Notes under the pieces: model-generated | What the model saw: the letters and a program-made list of their open reading frames with translations, nothing else | Told to the model about the DNA's origin: nothing | Databases searched by the model: none | Made by a program: the position numbers and the translations under genes | From: Mariniplasma anaerobium | Lineage (GTDB): Bacteria > Bacillota_I > Bacilli_A > Acholeplasmatales > Acholeplasmataceae | Direction of reading: 5' to 3' | Length of the DNA stretch: 64,000 nucleotides | Assembly: GCF_016865445.1 (NCBI RefSeq) | Contig: NZ_AP024412.1 | Span: 1,798,001-1,862,000, forward strand | Part shown: positions 1 through 8,451 of the stretch, piece by piece | How the letters are laid out: every line of letters begins with the position of its first letter | Numbering within the stretch: the first letter of the stretch is position 1

Positions 1-1691
1 TTGGAAAAACAATGGCTTCATTGTTCTCTTCCATTAAAGCTCTAGATTCAGAAAGACAAAAAATCTTTTATGCAACTGCTAAAACACAGGGTAAGAGAAT
101 AGCTATTGATTCTATAAAATTACTAGAAGAAAAAGGATTACATATCAAAGTTCTAGAAATCACAGCTAAGGATTCAACTTGTTTCTTAGAAAAAAGAAAT
201 TGTGATCCTGAGGTTTGCCCTTTTGCGAAAGGTTTTTTTGATAGACTCAAAGATGCGACGATAGACATCTTCTCAAATGAATCCATACTAGATAGACAAA
301 CTGTGGAAAAGTATGCTAGAAAGCATGAAATATGCCCATTTGAGTATAGTTTATATGTTTCTTACTTTGTAGATATCATTATTTGTGATTATAACTACAT
401 CTTTGATCCAAGAGTTCATTTAGTTAGATATTTTGATGAACAAAATTATAATCCACTTCTTTTAATAGATGAAGCACATAATATGATTTCAAGATCTAGA
501 GATATGTATAGTGCTATCATTACGAAATCAGACCTTATTAAACTTAGAAGGCTTTCCAATAAGATAAAACCTTCAATAAAAAGTTCTATAAAAAAAGTTT
601 TAGATTCAATGAAAAATTATGAAGAAAGATTGGCGTATGCTTATTTCTTATCAGATAAAGATATAGATCCATTTATTTTTGATGCTATTAAAAATATGCT
701 TTCAAAAATAGAAAATACATTAAAAGAAAATCCTAAACACGCGAATAAAACGCAAATTTTAGATATTTATTTTCAATTTCTCGCATTTGTTAAAATCTAC
801 GATTTTTATAATGATTCTTATGTCACAAACATATACAAAGATTCAAATGAAGATCTTTTAATTGAATTAAGATGTTTAGATGCATCTGAATTTATATTAG
901 ATACCTTAGAAAATAAAGCCTATGGTTCAACATTCTTTAGCGCAACTCTCCATCCAATTAATTATTATAAAAAACTCTTAAGCCAAGATGTTGGAGAAAC
1001 TTTAAAAATTAAATCTCCGTTTCCAACAGAAAACTTAAATCTTATGCTTTATCATAATCTATCTACACGTTATAAAGATAGAGAAAATTCTTTAGATGAA
1101 GTTATTAAAACGATTAAAGAAGTTGTTGCTGCAAAGAAAGGAAATTATATTGCTTTTTTTCCATCTTATCAATATCTTAATCAAGTTTACGACCAACTTA
1201 ATCAAACAGATATAGAAATCATTGTACAAGAAAGACATATGGATCAAAATCAAAGAGATGAGACAATCCATTTATTCAAATCTATTAACGAAAACTCTAA
1301 ACTTGGACTCTTTGTTATGGGAGGTATGTTTTCTGAAGGTATAGATTACATCGGAGATATGTTATCTGGTGTCATTATTGTTGGTGTAGGCATCCCAATG
1401 ATTAACGAATTGAATAATCAACTTAAAGACTACTATGAGAAACAATTTAATAAAGGTTTTGATTATGCTTATCAATACCCTGGTATGAACAAAGTCATAC
1501 AAGCTGTTGGTAGAGTCATTCGAACACAAACCGATCGTGGTGTTGCAATACTTATAGATGATCGCTTTGATACAGTTTATTACAAGAAACTATTTCCAAT
1601 AGAATGGAAAGGATATCAACGCATTAGTTCACAAAAGACATTAAAAAAGGCTTTAAGTATTTTTTGGGAAAAGAAAAAGACTGATCAGTAG
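1..1691 (+). CDS. Rad3/DinG-type ATP-dependent helicase, 5'-truncated by window edge
   Basis: Superfamily 2 helicase of the XPD/DinG type, expected to unwind DNA in repair. The reading frame is open to the left edge and already reads Gly-Lys-Thr before the first internal ATG at 12, which is the end of a Walker A motif, so the true start lies outside the window. Numbered from that ATG, Cys57, Cys64, Cys69 and Cys108 match the four-cysteine iron-sulfur cluster insertion of this family. A DEAH box lies at 153-156, and a C-terminal helicase domain ends in a motif VI-like run (QAVGRVIRTQTDRG). The stop codon lies inside a hairpin that looks like a bidirectional terminator. It is convergent with the next gene. 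Family assignment is firm; the exact subfamily and any N-terminal nuclease domain cannot be seen. Confidence 0.85.
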   Translation, partial: GKTMASLFSSIKALDSERQKIFYATAKTQGKRIAIDSIKLLEEKGLHIKVLEITAKDSTCFLEKRNCDPEVCPFAKGFFDRLKDATIDIFSNESILDRQTVEKYARKHEICPFEYSLYVSYFVDIIICDYNYIFDPRVHLVRYFDEQNYNPLLLIDEAHNMISRSRDMYSAIITKSDLIKLRRLSNKIKPSIKSSIKKVLDSMKNYEERLAYAYFLSDKDIDPFIFDAIKNMLSKIENTLKENPKHANKTQILDIYFQFLAFVKIYDFYNDSYVTNIYKDSNEDLLIELRCLDASEFILDTLENKAYGSTFFSATLHPINYYKKLLSQDVGETLKIKSPFPTENLNLMLYHNLSTRYKDRENSLDEVIKTIKEVVAAKKGNYIAFFPSYQYLNQVYDQLNQTDIEIIVQERHMDQNQRDETIHLFKSINENSKLGLFVMGGMFSEGIDYIGDMLSGVIIVGVGIPMINELNNQLKDYYEKQFNKGFDYAYQYPGMNKVIQAVGRVIRTQTDRGVAILIDDRFDTVYYKKLFPIEWKGYQRISSQKTLKKALSIFWEKKKTDQ

Positions 1692-1701
1692 ATCAGTCTT
1701 T
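1676..1701. terminator. Bidirectional intrinsic terminator between convergent genes
   Basis: An 11-bp perfect stem (AAAGACTGATC paired with GATCAGTCTTT) with an AGTA loop overlaps the helicase stop codon. Read on the minus strand it is followed by a T-rich run, so it can also end transcription of the TspO-like gene. Confidence 0.75.
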
Positions 1702-1736
1702 ATATTTATACCTTGTATGACATTAAATGAATTTAT

Positions 1737-2501
1737 TTAAATCCCATACAATTGAAAACTATTTTGAATCAATTGGAAAACTAAGATAGCAGCTATAACA
1801 AACATAAACCCATACAATGAATAAATAACTGAAGTATATTTTTTTTGATGCTCAACAATATGTTTTATTAAAATCCCAAAGAATGCCCATAAGAAAACAA
1901 ATCCAAAAACAAGATCTTTTATATATAGGATTGTAGTTCCGCCTATGATGGTTGCAACAAATAAAATAGCAATTAAGATAACTTCTGGTTTAATACCAAA
2001 ACCCTTAAACTCATGTTTAACTAATAAAATAGTAATATTTGCAATTAAGGCTACAGAAATCCAAGCCGTATAAAGGCTAAATGGTGTTTTTATAATATTA
2101 TAACTATTAGGTATGAGTAAATATCCATAAATTAAAGTAGCCAATAATAAGACCATGGCGATTGTAGATAAAAATATGTAATCATAATGCCACATAAATA
2201 ACCATAAGATATTTAAAAGACTTGAGATCAAGAACACATACATTAACGATTCTTGAAATGTATTTGCAATTTCTAATTGATTTGTAAATAGTGTTTGAAA
2301 AACATAAAGTCCTAAAAATAAATAGATAACTCCCCAAATCGAAAAAGTAATTCCCGCTGGTGTAAATAGTGATGGATAGTCACTTGATATAGCACCTGTG
2401 GTTCTGTGATTAAGCGGAAGCTTATTAGCAAGATAGTTAACAATTAGCATGCCTACAAATAATGCACCAACTAAAACTTTTAAAATTACAATACTTAACA
2501 T
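1737..2501 (-). CDS. TspO/MBR-related membrane protein
   Basis: A 254-residue polytopic membrane protein with about seven hydrophobic segments. The stretch FTPAGITFSIWGVIYLFL near residue 47 is the hallmark of the TspO/MBR-related (tryptophan-rich sensory protein) family, although this member is longer than classical five-helix TspO (about 160 residues). TspO homologues bind porphyrins and other hydrophobic ligands; the ligand here is unknown. Start chosen at the ATG preceded by a GAGAAGTG-type ribosome binding site. It precedes a convergent terminator and lies 20 bp downstream of the SecB-like gene, so the two may be cotranscribed. Confidence 0.65.
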   Translation of the reverse strand: MLSIVILKVLVGALFVGMLIVNYLANKLPLNHRTTGAISSDYPSLFTPAGITFSIWGVIYLFLGLYVFQTLFTNQLEIANTFQESLMYVFLISSLLNILWLFMWHYDYIFLSTIAMVLLLATLIYGYLLIPNSYNIIKTPFSLYTAWISVALIANITILLVKHEFKGFGIKPEVILIAILFVATIIGGTTILYIKDLVFGFVFLWAFFGILIKHIVEHQKKYTSVIYSLYGFMFVIAAILVFQLIQNSFQLYGI

Positions 2502-2521
2502 TTTATTTCACTTCTCTCATA

Positions 2522-2941
2522 TTATCTAGTCGCTTTATCTTTAAATAGTATATTGCTATTCATAATAGGCAATATATATGGAGGTACATTAGCATTTGCA
2601 GTAACTGTTGTTACCAAAGCTCTTACATATGGATATAAGACGGATGTTGCATGGCTTTTTGCAATCCTATAAAATTTATCTGTTTCCCAATCTGTAAAAA
2701 TAAATTTACCGGACACTTGCACATCCATAAAAAACGGTATGTTGTTTTCTGGATGATCAAAAGAAATCGATAAAGACATGATAAAAGTTTGTTCATCTAT
2801 TTTTGTGATTTCTCTATCAAACTTAGGTGTCATCTTAATTTTTGGATTTGCTTTAAAATCAAAACTCTTATTTGCAATAAAAGAGATTTTATCAACAGTA
2901 TATCCTAGTAATCTAATTTGTATATTTTGTTTTTGTTCCAT
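2522..2941 (-). CDS. SecB-like chaperone
   Basis: A 139-residue cytoplasmic protein. Its C-terminal half carries the SecB signature: a YPYVRALVTTVT stretch followed by a proline-rich segment and LPIMN (compare the Pro-Tyr-x-Arg and (L/A)P-(I/V)-N motifs of SecB). SecB keeps secretory proteins unfolded and is typical of Proteobacteria; in Gram-positives, SecB-like proteins also occur as toxin-antitoxin chaperones. No toxin or antitoxin partner lies next to it. A good GAGGTG ribosome binding site precedes the ATG. The family call rests on the motif and length only. Confidence 0.65.
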   Translation of the reverse strand: MEQKQNIQIRLLGYTVDKISFIANKSFDFKANPKIKMTPKFDREITKIDEQTFIMSLSISFDHPENNIPFFMDVQVSGKFIFTDWETDKFYRIAKSHATSVLYPYVRALVTTVTANANVPPYILPIMNSNILFKDKATR

Positions 2942-2983
2942 AGCTTTTCACCTCTATTGTTATATGTGTATCATATCATAAAT

Positions 2984-4081
2984 TCAATCATTTAAATAAT
3001 TAACAATTTGATCAATAACATTACTATTATCTAAAAATTCATTATGTGCTTCTTGTTCTAAAATAAACAAGCTTGGTTCTATTAAGAATGCATCAGCAAG
3101 CTTTAAAGATAATTCAATTGGAATGGTCTGATCACTTCTTGATACAATAATTAAAGGTTTTACTTGGCAATCTTGAGCATAAAGATAAGAAGTAAATTCT
3201 TCTGTAATTAACTTTTGACCTAACCCTTTAAATATTGGTAATCTAGAATTAAATAAATCCGTAATACTTGAATATGGTGCAATCAATATAAGTCCTTTAA
3301 TATCTTTAATAGACGCTATATATGTTGATACGCCTGTACCAATAGAATATCCATATACATATATTTCTGACTCATTTACATAGGATAAAGAAGACATGTA
3401 ATCATAAACAGTCTCAGCCATTTTAGTAATTGAACTATCACTAGTTTTTCCTTCACTTAAGCCGTAACCCGGATAATCAATTATTATAAAATTATATCCT
3501 TGGATATGACTGAAAAAATCTTGTTGATGATATTGATAAAAAGTTTGTGCTGATGATTCTCCGTTCCCACCAAAGTAAATGATGGTAGGTTGGACCTTAT
3601 CTCGATCAACAAATCCAAAACCTTGATATGTGAGATTTCCATCAGAAATCTCATACGTTTCATATACATCTAATTCTATAAGTTCTTGGTATGCAAATGC
3701 ACTGTGATTTGGATGATATAAAATAATAGGTTGAATTAAAACAATAACAAGTATACTTAATAAAGTAAACAATGTAAATACAATTAAGATAGATCTTATC
3801 TTATGAACTTTAAATTGATGAACTAATCTACTATTAACTATTTGAATGCCTTGTTTCTTTCTTATGCTTCTAGTAACTAACCATATCACACACACAATAA
3901 AAGAGATGATTACATAAACAAATGTATCTAAAATAAATACTAAGTACAACGGTGCACTAAATGACTCATTATACCCAATATAACTAAGGTGTATTTGATA
4001 TCCTAGATAAATTAAACTAATCATCCATAAACTTAGAAATACATATTCAATTAAAACAATATGCTTTTTAACTTTATCCAT
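2984..4081 (-). CDS. Membrane-anchored alpha/beta hydrolase
   Basis: Serine hydrolase of the BEM46/YqkD-like type. N-terminal membrane segments (three hydrophobic stretches in the first about 140 residues) are followed by the alpha/beta-hydrolase fold: an oxyanion-region FGGNGES motif, a DYPGYGLSEG strand, the nucleophile elbow GYSIG, and a C-terminal HNEF with the probable catalytic His. The start is set at the internal ATG at 4081 because GAGG lies 7 nt upstream; an in-frame TTG at 4105 lies deeper in the upstream gene and has no such site. It overlaps the preceding gene by 8 nt, so the two are translationally linked. Substrate unknown. Confidence 0.75.
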   Translation of the reverse strand: MDKVKKHIVLIEYVFLSLWMISLIYLGYQIHLSYIGYNESFSAPLYLVFILDTFVYVIISFIVCVIWLVTRSIRKKQGIQIVNSRLVHQFKVHKIRSILIVFTLFTLLSILVIVLIQPIILYHPNHSAFAYQELIELDVYETYEISDGNLTYQGFGFVDRDKVQPTIIYFGGNGESSAQTFYQYHQQDFFSHIQGYNFIIIDYPGYGLSEGKTSDSSITKMAETVYDYMSSLSYVNESEIYVYGYSIGTGVSTYIASIKDIKGLILIAPYSSITDLFNSRLPIFKGLGQKLITEEFTSYLYAQDCQVKPLIIVSRSDQTIPIELSLKLADAFLIEPSLFILEQEAHNEFLDNSNVIDQIVNYLND

Positions 4082-5168
4082 TTCTTGCCTCAAGTATTTT
4101 ATCAATTGGATGAGATTTCACTTCTTTAAGTGTTTTAAATATTTCTTTGATATCTTTAATTTTAATTTTTTTATATGAACTAGGATTCCAATTAAATGCT
4201 TTATCTTTATCAACTAAAAGTGATCTAACACCTTCTTTGAAATCATGAGTTTGTACAACTGATAAGCTTAAGTCGTGTTCCATTTTTAAGCATAGAAGCA
4301 AATCTTTACCTTCACCCTTTTTTAACAGCTCTAAGGTGATGTTTAATGCGGTTGGAGATAGTTTTAACATTTTTTGGCTAATGTCTTTAGCATATCCATC
4401 ACTTAAGGTGATATGATCTAAAATTTCTCTAATGGTATCATGAGAAAATATATGATCTATATGTGTTTCGTGCTTCTCAATATCAGATTTATGTTCATCA
4501 ATCTCATTATAAGTTCTAAATATATGATCAAGTTGATTTGATATATCATCTTTTATCCACTTCTTTTTATATAGAATATCCACGATGCTATGCCAATTTG
4601 ATGCTAAGATATGATAATCAGCAATACCTAAATATATTAAATCTTTATAATCAAGCGTCTGCCCTAATAAACCAATATATCTACCTATCTGATTTGGAAG
4701 TTTATTTAGAAAATATGATGCTCCAACATCTGGAAAAAATCCTATTTGCGTTTCAGGCATTCCGTATTTTGTATGTTCTGAAGTAATGAAAAATTTAGCT
4801 CCCATAGCTAATCCAACACCACCACCAAAAATATACCCATTTACATAAGTAATGATAGGTTTAGAATATGTATGGATGATATAATCCATTGCATATTGAT
4901 TAGATAGGTAAGTTGATACATAATCCAAATCATCAGTAATTGTATGTTGATATAATTTTTTAACATCTCCACCAGCACAAAATGCTGTTTCACTTAAAGA
5001 TGACATATATATCATATATATCTCAGGATCATTTTCCCAAGCTAATAAAGCTTTCTTTATATCATTGATCATAGATAAAGATAGAGCATTTAATGCTTTA
5101 ATTCGGTTCAGTTTTATAATGCCAATATGGTTAATTTCTTCAATCATTACTTCTTTCATATTTTTCAT
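4074..5168 (-). CDS. Enoyl-CoA hydratase/3-hydroxyisobutyryl-CoA hydrolase family protein
   Basis: Crotonase-fold protein of about 364 residues, the length of the 3-hydroxyisobutyryl-CoA hydrolase subfamily rather than the 260-residue hydratases. An FCAGGDVKKLY stretch provides one half of the oxyanion hole, and GGGVGLAMGAKF followed by PETQIGFFPDVGASY gives the second half and the hydrolase-type active-site loop. The C-terminal helical extension typical of the subfamily is present. Start chosen at 5168, 8 nt after a GGGG ribosome binding site; an ATG six bases upstream is too close to that site. No valine-degradation genes lie nearby, so the CoA thioester substrate is open. Confidence 0.75.
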   Translation of the reverse strand: MKNMKEVMIEEINHIGIIKLNRIKALNALSLSMINDIKKALLAWENDPEIYMIYMSSLSETAFCAGGDVKKLYQHTITDDLDYVSTYLSNQYAMDYIIHTYSKPIITYVNGYIFGGGVGLAMGAKFFITSEHTKYGMPETQIGFFPDVGASYFLNKLPNQIGRYIGLLGQTLDYKDLIYLGIADYHILASNWHSIVDILYKKKWIKDDISNQLDHIFRTYNEIDEHKSDIEKHETHIDHIFSHDTIREILDHITLSDGYAKDISQKMLKLSPTALNITLELLKKGEGKDLLLCLKMEHDLSLSVVQTHDFKEGVRSLLVDKDKAFNWNPSSYKKIKIKDIKEIFKTLKEVKSHPIDKILEARNG

Positions 5169-5237
5169 ATGCATATCCCCTTTAACTATTACTTATATCT
5201 TATCATATAATGTATTAGTTTGCTTAGTAATCAATAA

Positions 5238-5272
5238 AAAGGTAGCACTCAATATATATGAGTTACTACCTA
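5238..5272 (-). terminator. Intrinsic terminator of the GGDEF gene
   Basis: An imperfect hairpin with AGGTAG and ACTCA arms, a short internal bulge and an A/T loop is followed on the minus strand by TTTTTATT. It lies about 20 nt beyond the GGDEF gene stop. Confidence 0.65.
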
Positions 5273-5291
5273 TACTGTTTATCTAAAATAT

Positions 5292-6947
5292 TTATTTTTT
5301 GGTTTGATTTCTAGACGGCAAATTCTTTTTTGCTAAATACATTGCTTGATCAGCTCTTTTAATTAAATCACTTGGTTTTAAATCAAGTTTTTTATCATAA
5401 ATGGCAGTCCCATATGATATACCAACTGAAGATGTTCTTTGAGAATTATAGACCTTTAAAGCTTCAGTAAATTGTTTAACCATTTTACGATATAATTCAT
5501 CAGACGGATGATTCAAAATACAACTAAACTCATCTCCACCAATACGATAACAAGTGCCATGTTTTCCAAAAATTGTATTTATAATTAAGTATCCATCTTT
5601 AAGTAGTTGATCTCCTTCTAAATGTCCAAATTCATCATTAATTCTTTTCAAATCATCAAAATCAAAATAAAAAATTCTTAATTTATTTCTCATGTTATCA
5701 ATACTAAATAGATGATCTAAATCTTTTTCAAAAGCGTGTCTATTTTTTCCAGTAGTTAATCGATCAATATAAACAAGTTCTTCTAAAACTTCATTTCTTA
5801 GTCTAAATTTCATATTTGCATTAAGTACAAAAATATATCTAACAAGTAACATAATAATGAATAGTAATGCAATCCATTGAACGTATATAGAAATTATATC
5901 AAAGTGCTTACTTGAAAAAGCTATAATTTCAAGTAAAATGATTGCTGCTAAAACACCAAAATAAAATAAAAATCTTTTTGCAGCTTTTCTTTCTGGATAG
6001 CGTTTTATCTCTATGACTAATAAAATAATAGTCATTAATATAGTGATTGCTATTGATATCTGAGTTACAACTACTGATTCAAAGAAAGCTACCCATCCTA
6101 AAGCTTGTAATAAAATAATAGCCATAAATTGAATAATAAAATAAAGTGTTATAAAAAAATATAGTTTATTATACCCTTTCAAGACATGTCTTTTAACATA
6201 AGCTCCCATAGGAATAGGCATAATCGCTAACATGATATACGCGGTTGCTCCATGAATATATTGACTATCTATAAAAAATTGTGTGGTTCTAGACTCAACA
6301 ATCATCCAAAACGATACTGCAATACCAAATAGACCAATATAAACCACATCATTATTTTTTATCTTATCGACAAATAGACTCAATAAAGAAAACAAAACTC
6401 CCATAAAAAGTGCTATTAATCCTATTAACAATCTACCACCAAAGTTTTGTAGAACATAAACATTTAAATCATTAACTGATCCATAAAAAACTTCGTTGGT
6501 CAACCCACTCATAGATTCGAAAGGCGAATGTAGTGTAATCATTAATTCTAAACCTTGAGAGTTTTCTGGAATTTCTACAACATGCCATAAACTCGCATAA
6601 GGTATACTTTTGTTTTCACTTCTCAAATCATATGTATAGATCACATTTCCATCCAAAGAAACAATAACGTCTTGTAAAGAACCTCGAATTAAAATGTTTT
6701 GTTGTTTATTAAAATCATTAGGCAATGTAATTGAAATGTTTTGTACCTCATTTTTATCTAAATCAAAATCATGAGGCAAGTCAAAAACAATTCCAGTTTC
6801 TACATATGTCCAATTTTCATTTATTGATTGTGCATCAGATAATAATAGACGTGTATTCTTAAATGTAAACATACTTGATAAAACAATAAATAAAATGAGG
6901 ATTGCTATGAATGTAACAAGTGTACTGTGTTTTTTTATGATTTTCAT
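5292..6947 (-). CDS. 7TM-sensor GGDEF protein (putative diguanylate cyclase)
   Basis: A 551-residue membrane signalling protein. It has an N-terminal membrane anchor, an extracytoplasmic beta-rich domain (residues about 40-165, DISMED2-like), seven hydrophobic segments (about 170-375), and a cytoplasmic GGDEF domain. The catalytic signature RIGGDEF is intact near residue 467, and an NDEFGHLEGDQLL stretch precedes it, so cyclic di-GMP synthesis is plausible. The inhibitory RxxD site usually found just before GGDEF is not visible. The layout matches 7TMR-DISM sensors with a GGDEF output. A strong GGAGG site precedes the ATG. A SAM-I riboswitch with terminator lies upstream in the same orientation. 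Confidence 0.8.
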   Translation of the reverse strand: MKIIKKHSTLVTFIAILILFIVLSSMFTFKNTRLLLSDAQSINENWTYVETGIVFDLPHDFDLDKNEVQNISITLPNDFNKQQNILIRGSLQDVIVSLDGNVIYTYDLRSENKSIPYASLWHVVEIPENSQGLELMITLHSPFESMSGLTNEVFYGSVNDLNVYVLQNFGGRLLIGLIALFMGVLFSLLSLFVDKIKNNDVVYIGLFGIAVSFWMIVESRTTQFFIDSQYIHGATAYIMLAIMPIPMGAYVKRHVLKGYNKLYFFITLYFIIQFMAIILLQALGWVAFFESVVVTQISIAITILMTIILLVIEIKRYPERKAAKRFLFYFGVLAAIILLEIIAFSSKHFDIISIYVQWIALLFIIMLLVRYIFVLNANMKFRLRNEVLEELVYIDRLTTGKNRHAFEKDLDHLFSIDNMRNKLRIFYFDFDDLKRINDEFGHLEGDQLLKDGYLIINTIFGKHGTCYRIGGDEFSCILNHPSDELYRKMVKQFTEALKVYNSQRTSSVGISYGTAIYDKKLDLKPSDLIKRADQAMYLAKKNLPSRNQTKK

Positions 6948-7050
6948 TAATACCTCCTGCTTTTCTTACACCTTATTGAAATTATATTTATTTTTATAAA
7001 TTTTGTCAATATAGAAAATAAAGCACATTATATCGTCTTTAATGCTTAAA

Positions 7051-7085
7051 TATAAAAAAGAAGATCCCGTCGAAAGGACAGGATC
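7051..7085 (-). terminator. Expression-platform terminator of the SAM riboswitch
   Basis: A 9-bp stem on the minus strand (GATCCTGTC with GACGGGATC, one G-U pair) with a CTTTC loop is followed by TTCTTTTTTATA. It begins 14 nt after the aptamer P1 helix, the usual place for a transcriptional OFF switch. Confidence 0.8.
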
Positions 7086-7098
7086 CATGAATAATTTT

Positions 7099-7203
7099 GC
7101 CATCGTACAAGAATTAGCACCCTTTCCTTTTTTTGGGGGGGAGTTAAAAAAGGCTGGGTTGCTGAAGGATCAATAAGCTTGTCTTTCCCCTTCTCTTAAT
7201 GGC
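7099..7203 (-). ncRNA. SAM-I (S-box) riboswitch aptamer
   Basis: Read on the minus strand, P1 is GCCAT paired with ATGGC. After it comes AAGAGAAGGGGAAAGAC and a kink-turn-like P2, with GAAGG pairing with CCTTC. Next are the invariant GCAACC, a P3 helix of CCTTTTTT with AAAAAAAGG, and the conserved GTGCTAATTCTTG segment. These match S-box consensus elements (GCAACC and GGUGCyAAuUCC). The RNA would bind S-adenosylmethionine and favour the downstream terminator. The next gene in this orientation is the GGDEF protein rather than a methionine gene. Confidence 0.85.
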
Positions 7204-7209
7204 GCTTTA

Positions 7210-7218
7210 ATTATACCA
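7210..7218 (-). promoter_or_regulatory. Extended -10 promoter of the riboswitch leader
   Basis: TGGTATAAT on the minus strand is a perfect extended -10 element. The predicted transcription start falls at about 7203, exactly where the riboswitch P1 helix begins. No good -35 box is seen. The remaining A+T-rich stretch 7219-7449 shows nothing else I can support. Confidence 0.6.
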
Positions 7219-7449
7219 TGCAATTCTATCGATTTCTAGTGGTTTTGAAATAATTTCGAAGTAATTTTGCAATTTTAAACTCTTGATTAACATATTCTAT
7301 GTTCTATATAAAATAAATCCAATTATATATATGTATATATATTCTATCACGAACTCCCTTGTTCAATTGTTACGTTTTTATTACATTTTGCTTATATTTC
7401 TATTAAAAATGTATAATTCAAGAAAATCGTCAAATTTAGTTTACTTTTC

Positions 7450-7490
7450 TTGACATATGATTTAAAATAGATGTATCAGGAGATGGAGGA
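7450..7490 (+). promoter_or_regulatory. Candidate promoter and ribosome binding site of ferredoxin gene
   Basis: A perfect TTGACA at 7450-7455 precedes the ferredoxin. The matching -10 is ambiguous: a TATCAG-like hexamer about 18 nt on, or a separate TAAAAT at 7463 used with another -35. GGAGGA at 7485-7490 is a clear ribosome binding site 8 nt before the ATG. Confidence 0.4.
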
Positions 7491-7498
7491 TTGATATT

Positions 7499-7666
7499 AT
7501 GCCAAGAAGAATTACAGATGTTTGTATTGCGTGCGGCGCATGTGTAGCAGAATGTCCTGTTGATTGTATCTCAGAAGGCGATATCTACGTTATTGACGAA
7601 GATGTTTGCATTGATTGTGGTGCTTGCCAAGAAGTATGTCCAACAGACGCTATTATTGAAGTTTAA
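7499..7666 (+). CDS. 2[4Fe-4S] ferredoxin
   Basis: A 55-residue clostridial-type ferredoxin. Two CxxCxxCxxxCP motifs are complete (Cys9, 12, 15, 19 and Cys37, 40, 43, 47, each set ending in Cys-Pro), giving ligands for two [4Fe-4S] clusters; Cys23 is an additional cysteine. It is a soluble low-potential electron carrier. It is one of only two plus-strand genes here and is flanked by its own promoter candidate and a terminator, so it is monocistronic. It could serve the ferredoxin-linked EtfAB-lactate dehydrogenase encoded at 42.7-46.1 kb, but many other partners are possible. Confidence 0.95.
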   Translation: MPRRITDVCIACGACVAECPVDCISEGDIYVIDEDVCIDCGACQEVCPTDAIIEV

Positions 7667-7674
7667 AAATTAAT

Positions 7675-7712
7675 AAAAAAAAGAACACTTAACTTTTTGA
7701 GTGTTCTTTTTT
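7675..7712. terminator. Bidirectional terminator between ferredoxin and nagB
   Basis: A perfect 9-bp stem (AAGAACACT at 7681-7689 with AGTGTTCTT at 7700-7708) is flanked by an A-run on the left and a T-run on the right. It can terminate both the plus-strand ferredoxin and the long minus-strand operon ending in nagB. Confidence 0.85.
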
Positions 7713-7716
7713 TTAT

Positions 7717-8439
7717 TTATAATTTGCTGGCAGCTAACTTATCAACAATAACAACTACATCTGGATGTAATTGCAATACTGAAGCAGGTAGTTCGTCAGT
7801 GACTCTTCCGTGAATCATATGATAAACAGCATCTGCTTTTTCTATGCCACTTGCCATTAAAATTATTTTTTTACTTTTCATGATATTTTTAATACCCATC
7901 GTAATAGCATATTTAGGAACTTCTTCTAATGAATTAAAAAATCTCATATTATCTTTTCTAGTTTGTTCATCTAACTCAACAATAAAGGTTTCATTTCCAA
8001 GTGGTGTTCCTGGTTCATTGAATCCAATATGTCCATTGCTGCCTATTCCTAAAATTTGTAAATCAATTTGATGTTTATTTAAATCTATATTATATAATTC
8101 TGCAATTTCATCAATTCGATTTACATCATTATTTGGGATATGAACATTTTTTTCGTCCATATCAACTAAACTAAAAAGGTGTTGATGCATATATTGATAA
8201 TAACTTTGAGAGTGATTTCTATCAATACCTATATATTCATCAAGATTATAACTTAAGATATATTTAAAACTAATTTCTTTATTTTGATATGCTTTAACTA
8301 AATTATCATATAATTTTAGTGGTGTTGATCCTGTTGCAAGTCCCAAAACACTATTAGCTTTTGTTTTAATTTGATTAATTACAATCTCACTAGCCTTTTG
8401 ACTTACAGCTGCATAATCTTCACATTTTATAATTTTCAT
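7717..8439 (-). CDS. nagB: Glucosamine-6-phosphate deaminase
   Basis: Converts glucosamine-6-phosphate to fructose-6-phosphate and ammonia, the last step of amino-sugar catabolism. At 240 residues it is the normal length. NLDEYIGI contains the catalytic Asp/Glu region, GIGSNGHIGFNEPG is the family signature, and the phosphate-binding loop ATGSTPL is near the N-terminus. It is the last gene of the operon starting at 26.7 kb and follows murQ by 12 bp. The C-terminal allosteric region of the 266-residue E. coli enzyme is shortened, as in Bacillus-type enzymes. Confidence 0.93.
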   Translation of the reverse strand: MKIIKCEDYAAVSQKASEIVINQIKTKANSVLGLATGSTPLKLYDNLVKAYQNKEISFKYILSYNLDEYIGIDRNHSQSYYQYMHQHLFSLVDMDEKNVHIPNNDVNRIDEIAELYNIDLNKHQIDLQILGIGSNGHIGFNEPGTPLGNETFIVELDEQTRKDNMRFFNSLEEVPKYAITMGIKNIMKSKKIILMASGIEKADAVYHMIHGRVTDELPASVLQLHPDVVVIVDKLAASKL

Positions 8440-8451
8440 TTTATCATCTTC

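Noticed and set aside
6960-7220. A cyclic di-GMP riboswitch ahead of the GGDEF gene
   Set aside because: The GEMM core motifs are absent, while S-box motifs (GCAACC, GTGCTAATTC, matching P1) fit well.
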